Shown here: positions 25,811 through 32,383 of the stretch, piece by piece
Position numbering within the stretch: position 1 is the stretch's first letter
Layout: every line of letters begins with the position of its first letter
Origin: Deltaproteobacteria bacterium
Lineage (GTDB): Bacteria; Myxococcota_A; UBA9160; UBA6930
Direction of reading: 5' to 3'
DNA length: 32,383 nt
NCBI GenBank assembly: GCA_019312665.1
Contig: JAFDCZ010000020.1
Coordinates: 1 to 32,383, forward strand
Made by a program: the position numbers and the translations under genes
The notes under the pieces: model-generated
Seen by the model: only the letters and a program-made list of their open reading frames with translations
The model's database searches: none
What the model was told of the DNA's origin: nothing

Positions 25811-26863
25811 CTAGTCCTCGGGGGTCGCGATCGACGCCCAGTGCCGGTATTTCGCGCGGAAGGCCTGGAGCGAATCCCAGGCGCGCTTGAAATCCGGGTC
25901 CGCGGCGCTGGCCTCTTGCATGACTTCCCCAGCGGCGGATCGGAACTGCGCCATCATTTCCGGGGACCAGCTGTGGATGGTCACTCCCTCTTGCTCGAAG
26001 AAAGCGAGGGCCTCCCCTTGGATTGCCAGGCCACGGGTCATGCTCCACAAGGTCGAGGCGTCGCAGGCCGTCCGCACGGCGGCCTGCTGCGGCTCCGAGA
26101 GCTTCGCCCAGCTCTTCGCATTCACCACCAGCTCCATGATCGAGGACGGCTGGTGCCAGCCGGGAAAATAGTAGTGCTTGGCTACCTTGTAGAAGCCCAG
26201 GGGCTTGTCGACGGCGGGCATCGAATATTCGGTGGCATCGAGAACGCCCCGTTCCAGCGAAAGGAAGATGTCGCCGGCCGCGAGCATCGTGATCGAGGCT
26301 CCCAGCTTCTCCAGGGTCTTCCCGCCGAGCCCCGCATAACGAATCTTCAAGCCGCGGAGATCGGCGGGGCTGTTGATCGGCTCACGGAACCAGCCCGAGG
26401 CTTCCGGAGGAATCACGCCGCAGGGAATCGGAACCACGCCGAGCTTGGCGTAGATCTCCTCCCACAATTCGAGGCCTCCTCCCTCATGCAACCAGGCCAG
26501 GTACTCCGGCGCCTCCGGCCCGAAGGGCACGGCACCGAAGACGGCCGCCGCGGGTAGCTTTCCCATCCAGTAGCCCGGGAAGGCGAACCCGGCGTCCACC
26601 TTTCCCGAGGAAACGGCGTCCATGATCTGCAGGGTGGGAACCAGCTTGTTGGCATCGTAGACCCGCAGACGAATCCCGTGGCCTTCCATGGCGTTCATAC
26701 GGGATTCGAAATTGCGAATGGTCTCGCCCAGCACGGGCATGTTCCGGCTCCAGGCCGACTGGATCTTGAGCCGCACGTTCTGGCCCGAGGCGTGGCTGGC
26801 CAGCAGCAGGCAGCCGAGAAGCAGAAGCAGGGCGCGTGCAACGGCCGGCCGGGCTGCATTCAT
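25811..26863 (-). CDS. dctP: TRAP transporter substrate-binding protein (FcbT1/TakP-like)
   Basis: This is a periplasmic solute-binding protein (350 aa) with a signal peptide (MNAARPAVARALLLLLGCLL, cleavage near ASG-Q). Family features are VRLKIQSAWS at the mature start, GKVDAGFAFPGYW, LRGLKIRYAGLGG (the arginine is the usual carboxylate-binding residue), FLSLERGVLDATEYSMP and KHYYFPGWHQPSS. The last pieces fit the branch that includes TakP (2-oxo acids) and FcbT1 (haloaromatic acids), so an organic-acid ligand is inferred. The ATG at 26863 is used; an in-frame TTG at 26881 also exists and overlaps the upstream gene's stop. The two starts lie in an 18-bp tandem duplication. It heads dctPQM and follows the RDHSWGPR-motif gene. 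Confidence 0.93.
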   Translation of the reverse strand: MNAARPAVARALLLLLGCLLLASHASGQNVRLKIQSAWSRNMPVLGETIRNFESRMNAMEGHGIRLRVYDANKLVPTLQIMDAVSSGKVDAGFAFPGYWMGKLPAAAVFGAVPFGPEAPEYLAWLHEGGGLELWEEIYAKLGVVPIPCGVIPPEASGWFREPINSPADLRGLKIRYAGLGGKTLEKLGASITMLAAGDIFLSLERGVLDATEYSMPAVDKPLGFYKVAKHYYFPGWHQPSSIMELVVNAKSWAKLSEPQQAAVRTACDASTLWSMTRGLAIQGEALAFFEQEGVTIHSWSPEMMAQFRSAAGEVMQEASAADPDFKRAWDSLQAFRAKYRHWASIATPED

Positions 26864-26888
26864 GAGTCCAGCTGCATTCAAGAGTCGA
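26853..26888. repeat. 18-bp tandem duplication at the dctP start
   Basis: Two adjacent 18-base units (26853-26870 and 26871-26888) match at 16 positions. They span the end of the RDHSWGPR-motif gene and the beginning of dctP, giving dctP two in-frame starts (TTG in one unit, ATG in the other) and a repeated MNAA peptide. The unit length keeps the dctP frame. Confidence 0.8.
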
Positions 26889-27861
26889 CCTGCCGAAGGA
26901 ACTCGGACAATCCGTGGCCGGTTCGGTCGCCGAGGGTCCAGGTCGTCATGCCTTCGCCGATATGCGTCGTCATGCCCTCGCGCCGGTTGCGGAGCGGGAT
27001 GAAGCTGTCGACCGTTCCCTCGATCGTGAGCTTTTCACCGCTCTCGGTCGTGACCCGCGCAGTGACCCGCTTGTGGTAGAGGCCGTTCTCCTCGTACTCG
27101 GCATCGATGGTGGCGTCGACGAGCCGCTCCAACTTGTCGCCCCGCACCAGCACCCCACCTGCGGTTCGCTCCTTGCCCTCCGCATCGCGTTGGATCACCG
27201 AAACCATGGCGCCGAGATCCGGCCCGAAGTTGAGCGTGAGCCATTCGTAGGAGTGGATGGCCTGCCAGTAGCGCGGGCCCCAGGAATGATCTCGCAGCCC
27301 GTAGCCATCGATCTCGAGCGTCTCTCCGTCGATCTCGAGTGAGCCGGTCACGTGCATGTGCTGCTCGAAATGGGCCTTGGCGAAGGATTCCTCCGCATCG
27401 CGTTCGTGTTCCTTCTTGGTGGCCTTGCTTCCGTAGAGCGGCCCGACCGCTTCGTGTTTGAGATCGAAGGCGATCTCCTTCTTGGGATTGTCCTTGAACG
27501 CGCGTCGCGGGTGGGCCATGTCCCGCGGCTCGGCGAGCTCCACCACCTTGCCCCGGAACGTCGTGCGATGGATCTCGGTCGGCTCGAGGACCTCGAAGGC
27601 CAGGCCGCCCGCGTCGAATGCATCGTTTCCGTCGATGGGTGCGCGCCGAAAGGTGAAGAGCACGCGGCCGTCGGGAAGGTAGAGGCAGACCGTCATCTCG
27701 GCGTTGCCTTCGTTGGCTCGGTTGCCGAGCCGGAACCAGCCGCCCAGCGACTTCTCATGATCGAAGAAGTTGTAGTAGGCGCTCTCGTTGAAGTTCGGTT
27801 CCGGACCGAGCTCGTGGAGGTAGTCGTCTTCGGGCTCGATGTTTCCGATGATCTTGGCCAT
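26878..27861 (-). CDS. CrtC/AttH-like beta-rich protein (possible DUF7064/DUF7065)
   Basis: This soluble protein (327 aa) is rich in predicted beta-strands, with no signal peptide. The most telling motif is GLRDHSWGPRYW (residues 188-199), followed by a strand with SYEWLTLNFG. This motif and the two-part layout, with an N-terminal half carrying FRRAPIDGNDAFDAGGL, recall the hydroxyneurosporene synthase (CrtC)/AttH lipocalin-like group and DUF7064/DUF7065 proteins; that match is from memory. Such proteins are thought to bind or modify hydrophobic ligands. ATG at 27861 follows GAGGAGAACCC, a strong ribosome-binding site. Its stop region abuts or overlaps the dctP start, so it is the first gene of a TRAP operon. 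The link to an organic-acid importer is unexplained. Confidence 0.8.
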   Translation of the reverse strand: MAKIIGNIEPEDDYLHELGPEPNFNESAYYNFFDHEKSLGGWFRLGNRANEGNAEMTVCLYLPDGRVLFTFRRAPIDGNDAFDAGGLAFEVLEPTEIHRTTFRGKVVELAEPRDMAHPRRAFKDNPKKEIAFDLKHEAVGPLYGSKATKKEHERDAEESFAKAHFEQHMHVTGSLEIDGETLEIDGYGLRDHSWGPRYWQAIHSYEWLTLNFGPDLGAMVSVIQRDAEGKERTAGGVLVRGDKLERLVDATIDAEYEENGLYHKRVTARVTTESGEKLTIEGTVDSFIPLRNRREGMTTHIGEGMTTWTLGDRTGHGLSEFLRQVDS

Positions 27862-27879
27862 GGGTTCTCCTCGAGGGGG

Positions 27880-27885
27880 TATACT
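27880..27885 (+). promoter_or_regulatory. -10 element before the PLAT-like gene, shared divergent gap
   Basis: TATACT lies 23 bases before the GTG of the PLAT-like gene, in a 47-base gap between divergent genes. The minus strand reads TTAGTATACC over the same bases and could serve the TRAP operon. No -35 hexamer is evident. It resembles the gaps at 13206-13276 and 16828-16875. Confidence 0.4.
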
Positions 27886-27908
27886 AACCGACTCAGAGGA
27901 GATCCAGC

Positions 27909-28397
27909 GTGACGCTTCGAGGCATCGTGATCCAGCTGAACACCGGTACCGCGCGGGAAGCCGGGACGAATGACTCGCTCTACCTGGGTGTCTCTGGAAC
28001 CGCCGGCGGCCGCGAGTTCCCCCTCGATGTGGCCTGGTTCGACGATTTCGAACGTCGTTCGCGGGTGAAGTACCGCCTCGGAAAGGTGTGGGACGAGGTC
28101 GCCACGGCCGGCTCCAAACAACCGAAAATGTCCCACGCGGATTGGAATGATCCGGCCTACTTCTACGTCGGCTTCGATGCCATCGATCGCCTCTACCTGC
28201 GCAAGCAATCGAGTCGAAGTGCCACCAAGGACGATGCCTACGAGCTCGATGAGATCGAAGTCACCCTCTTCGCCGACGAGCCTCGCAAGCGAATCTTCCG
28301 CTGCACCACAGGGATCTGGCTGGGAACCGCCTACGGAAGCCAGGTCTGGCTCCCAGAAGTGGGCGAGGACGAGCAGAGCGTCTCCCTGCGAACCTAG
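27909..28397 (+). CDS. Small PLAT/LH2-like domain protein
   Basis: This is a soluble 162-residue protein without a signal peptide. The beginning, GIVIQLNTGTAREAGTNDSLYLGVSG, read in parts as IQLNTGT and EAGTNDSLYLGV, resembles PLAT/LH2 domains, where a TG(D/T)...AGT(D/N) pattern precedes a strand. The end carries IDRLYLRKQS, an acidic YELDEIEVTLF strand and GIWLGTAYGSQVWLPEV. The PLAT fold binds lipids or proteins in lipoxygenases and lipases; a stand-alone bacterial domain of this kind has no clear role. The GTG start follows GAGGAGATCCAGC, a good ribosome-binding site. It diverges from the RDHSWGPR-motif/TRAP operon and ends beside the second hairpin repeat. The fold assignment is inference. 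Confidence 0.75.
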   Translation: MTLRGIVIQLNTGTAREAGTNDSLYLGVSGTAGGREFPLDVAWFDDFERRSRVKYRLGKVWDEVATAGSKQPKMSHADWNDPAYFYVGFDAIDRLYLRKQSSRSATKDDAYELDEIEVTLFADEPRKRIFRCTTGIWLGTAYGSQVWLPEVGEDEQSVSLRT

Positions 28398-28400
28398 TAG

Positions 28401-28495
28401 GGGGCGGGGACGTTCTTTCCGCTGTTTCCGTTACGGGGGAACTCGCTTCGCGGGTTCCCCAGTAACGGAAACAGCGGAAAGAACGTCCCCGCTCC
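28401..28495. repeat. Palindromic hairpin repeat, copy 2
   Basis: Two 46-base arms (28401-28446 and 28450-28495) around a TTC loop differ from perfect complementarity at three positions. The sequence is nearly identical to copy 1 over the whole arm. Like copy 1 it fills the space between convergent genes: the PLAT-like gene ends 3 bases before it and the acyltransferase stop lies 6 bases after. It is probably a bidirectional terminator and REP-like element. Confidence 0.9.
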
Positions 28496-28501
28496 GTGCG
28501 G

Positions 28502-29644
28502 CTACTCACCGCGCCGGTTTGCGGAGTGCTCTCCGTACCACTCGATCGCCGCTCCAGCTTCGTCCCTCTCTGCTTCGAGGAACCGCCCGACCGCATGGGC
28601 CAGGCGCGGGTCGCGAAGGTGGTGGAGGCTCCAGGTCGGATAGGCGTCGAAGCCGCGGAGTTGTTTGTACTGCCCTCCGGCGCCCGGCTCGAAGCGGTTG
28701 AGGCCATGCTCGATGCAGTGCTCGATGCCCGCGTAGTAGCAGACGTTGAAATGCAAGTGGCGAAGCTCCTCGAAGCATCCCCAGTAGCGTCCGTACAACG
28801 CATCTCCCTTTTGGACGTTCATCGTTCCGGCCAGGATTTCGTCCCCTCTGCGGGCGATCATGAAGCACAAGCGGTGCCGAAAGCGCTCGCGGAGGAGATC
28901 GAAGAGCTTGCGGTTCAGGTACTGCCGACCCCAGGGATTGTTGCGGATGGTCGAGAGGTAGATCTTGTACATCGGCTCGAAGAGATCATCGGAGATGGCC
29001 TCGCCGGTGAGACGTTCGATCTCGATGCCCTGGTGCTCGAGCTCGCGACGCTCACGCCGCACCTGGTTCCGGCGCTTGCTGCGGAGGCTTCCCAGATAGT
29101 CGTCGAAGCTCTCGAAACCTTGATTCAGCCAGTGGTACTGGAACCCGAGCCTCGGCAAGTAGCCCGCTTTTTCCAGTACGGAGCGATCGTCGTCGAGGCA
29201 GAAGTTGACGTGAACCCCGGAGAATTCGTTGCTCTCGCAGACACCCAGCAGCGCTCGGGCGAGCTCGTCCGAGCGCTGGGCCCGGTCTTCGCCCTCGGCC
29301 ACCAGGAAGCGGGCGCCGGTCACCGGCGTGAACGGGACGCCGACGAGCAGCTTGGGGTAGTACTCGAGCCCGGCCCGGTGGGCAGCGTCGGCCCAGCCCC
29401 AGTCGAACACGAATTCGCCTTCGCTGTTCCCCTTCAGGTACATGGGGCAGGCCGCGATCAGGCGGCCGTTCTCGCGGAGGACCAGCGGCCGGGGCGCCCA
29501 GCCCTGCTCGGCGCCGACGCATCCGGCATCTTCGAGCGAGGCGAGCCACTCCCATTCCAGGAAGGGCGACTCCTCGCCGACGAGTGAGTTCCACTCGTCT
29601 CGCGGGACCTCCCGCACGCCGGTGAGCGTCTCCAGCTCGGCCAT
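28502..29644 (-). CDS. GNAT/FemAB-like N-acyltransferase (COG3146, DUF482)
   Basis: This is a cytosolic protein (380 aa) of the DUF482 'peptidogalycan biosynthesis' group, a GNAT-related double domain. Recognisable family segments are SPFLEWEWLASLEDAGCVG, RPLVLRENGRLIAACPMYLK, EFVFDWGWADA, YYPKLLVGVPFTPVTG, FLSSV-type N-domain strands and LRSKRRNQVRRERREL. The C-terminal domain has GRYWGCFEELRHLHFNVCYY and FEPGAGGQYKQLRGF. The biochemical role of this family is not established; an aminoacyl or acyl transfer is inferred from the fold. ATG at 29644 is preferred because the conserved region begins soon after; another ATG lies 10 codons upstream. It diverges from clpS, with the triple repeat between them. 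Confidence 0.88.
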   Translation of the reverse strand: MAELETLTGVREVPRDEWNSLVGEESPFLEWEWLASLEDAGCVGAEQGWAPRPLVLRENGRLIAACPMYLKGNSEGEFVFDWGWADAAHRAGLEYYPKLLVGVPFTPVTGARFLVAEGEDRAQRSDELARALLGVCESNEFSGVHVNFCLDDDRSVLEKAGYLPRLGFQYHWLNQGFESFDDYLGSLRSKRRNQVRRERRELEHQGIEIERLTGEAISDDLFEPMYKIYLSTIRNNPWGRQYLNRKLFDLLRERFRHRLCFMIARRGDEILAGTMNVQKGDALYGRYWGCFEELRHLHFNVCYYAGIEHCIEHGLNRFEPGAGGQYKQLRGFDAYPTWSLHHLRDPRLAHAVGRFLEAERDEAGAAIEWYGEHSANRRGE

Positions 29645-29709
29645 CGGGGCGCAGTGTAGCCCCACATGGCCCATGCCGGCGCCGGGCGCCCTGCTGCTAC
29701 GCTTCCGGG

Positions 29710-29751
29710 ATGTCGAATGATCCGAAGGGGCCGCCCGATGGCGGAACCTGA
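29710..29751 (+). other. Upstream mini-ORF 1, encoding a copy of the ClpS N-terminus
   Basis: ATG at 29710 opens a 13-codon frame, MSNDPKGPPDGGT, ended by TGA at 29749-29751. The stop overlaps the ATG of mini-ORF 2 by one base (TGATG). There is no clear ribosome-binding site before it. It is almost certainly a product of the tandem duplication; whether it is translated is unknown. Confidence 0.4.
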
Positions 29752-29792
29752 TGTCGAATGATCCGGGCGGGCCGCCCTGTGGCGGAACCTGA
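29751..29792 (+). other. Upstream mini-ORF 2, coupled to clpS
   Basis: ATG at 29751 opens MSNDPGGPPCGGT, ended by TGA at 29790-29792, which overlaps the clpS ATG (29792) in TGATG. GGCGGA lies 6-7 bases before the ATG. Ribosomes finishing this peptide would be placed to restart at clpS. Confidence 0.45.
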
Positions 29793-30129
29793 TGTCGAAT
29801 GATCCGGGCGGGCCGCCCGGTGGCGGAACCTGGCGAGACCGGGAAGGCGGGGTCGCCGAGAAGACCCGAAAGAAGGAGGCCAGGCCGCCGCGGTTCAAGG
29901 TGGTGCTCTACAACGACGATTACACTCCCATGGCCTTCGTCGTCGAGCTGCTCGAATCGGTCTTTCGCAAGAGCCCGGTCGAATCCAATGCGCTGATGCT
30001 CAGGATTCATCGTGCCGGATCCGGGATTGCCGGTGTCTATACTCTCGAGGTGGCCGAGACCAAGGTGGCGACGGTCCACCGTCAGGCCGAAGAGCGGGGC
30101 TTCCCTCTGCGATCGGGTGTCGAGGAAGA

Positions 30130-30133
<4 letters not shown>
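29792..30133 (+). CDS. clpS: ATP-dependent Clp protease adaptor ClpS
   Basis: ClpS (113 aa) recognises N-degron residues (Leu, Phe, Tyr, Trp) and hands substrates to ClpA. The core is intact: KVVLYNDDYTPMAFVVELL with the peptide-binding N41-D42-D43 and M47, ALMLRIHRAG with H73, then GVYTLEVAETKV. The N-terminal 30 residues are Gly/Pro- then Lys/Arg-rich and unusually repetitive, because the first 13 codons belong to the third 41-bp repeat. ATG 29792 overlaps the TGA of the preceding mini-ORF. The stop overlaps clpA (GTGA), so clpS and clpA are translated together. No separate promoter is obvious in the short upstream region shared with the divergent acyltransferase. Confidence 0.95.

Positions 30134-32383
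<2,250 letters not shown>

Larger units (their letters stand above)
29709..29831 (+). repeat. Three tandem 41-bp repeats over the clpS start
   Basis: Units lie at 29709-29749, 29750-29790 and 29791-29831. Each starts GATGTCGAATGATCC and ends GGCGGAACCT; units 2 and 3 differ at one base, and unit 1 differs from them at a few. The third unit contains the clpS start codon and its first 13 codons. Since 41 is not a multiple of three, each copy is in a different frame. The GGCGGA at the end of each unit could act as a weak ribosome-binding site for the ATG of the next. Confidence 0.92.

Noticed and set aside
29709..29831. Tandem repeats considered as a CRISPR array
   Set aside because: Units are directly adjacent without spacers, only three in number, and include the clpS coding start.
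28502..30079. Extension of the acyltransferase frame upstream through the 41-bp repeats
   Set aside because: The extra residues are a translation of the antisense repeats and lack similarity to the family; an internal ATG at 29644 fits the expected length.

Overview
This is a GC-rich (roughly two-thirds G+C by eye), densely coded chromosomal window from a Gram-negative bacterium. Gram-negative signs are two outer-membrane-type lipoproteins, one BamE/SmpA-like, together with Aat, ClpS and ClpA and a glutathione-type formaldehyde dehydrogenase. A CarF/TMEM189-type plasmalogen desaturase and abundant acyl-CoA genes suggest Myxococcota, Binatota or a related former-deltaproteobacterial lineage, but the phylum cannot be fixed from this sequence. 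I saw no tRNA, rRNA, CRISPR array, IS element or phage gene. No stretch over 300 bases lacks a gene.

Layout. 1-271 (-): the N-terminal part of a membrane protein running off the left edge. 404-6100 (-): a complete pyruvate dehydrogenase operon, aceE-aceF-lpd, with a lipoyl domain on both E2 and E3. 6247-11063 (-): tesB thioesterase, a TetR regulator, a ferritin-like protein, an alpha/beta hydrolase and a MATE exporter; the last four overlap by 4 bases each. 11141-12253 (+): class III alcohol dehydrogenase. 12264-13205 (-): a nitronate monooxygenase-like flavoprotein. 13277-21833 (mostly +): fatty-acid and CoA metabolism, with an acyl-CoA ligase, a CoA-transferase, two adjacent acyl-CoA dehydrogenases, a small lipoprotein, a CNNM/CBS membrane protein and a crotonase; aat is on the minus strand.

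21938-23811 (+): a BamE-like lipoprotein, then a CarF/PEDS1-type desaturase overlapping an unrecognised multi-pass membrane protein. 23908-28400: a module bounded at both ends by near-identical ~95-100 bp perfect-hairpin repeats. It holds a beta-rich protein with an RDHSWGPR motif in one operon with a complete TRAP transporter (dctP, dctQ, dctM), plus a divergent PLAT-like small protein. 28502-29644 (-): a COG3146-type acyltransferase. 29709-32383 (+): clpS and clpA, the latter cut by the right edge.

How it works together. Pyruvate dehydrogenase makes acetyl-CoA. The ligase, CoA-transferase, dehydrogenase pair, crotonase and thioesterase activate, desaturate, hydrate or release acyl-CoAs. Aat tags proteins with Leu/Phe for ClpS to deliver to ClpA(P), so the N-degron route is represented twice here.

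The most unusual feature is at the clpS start. The start region is triplicated as 41-bp tandem repeats, so two 13-codon mini-ORFs run one into the next and then into clpS through TGATG junctions. Other points worth a second look are the paired hairpin repeats around the TRAP module, the desaturase with its overlapping membrane partner, overlapping back-to-back -10 boxes in divergent gaps, and several enzymes lacking a canonical catalytic residue.
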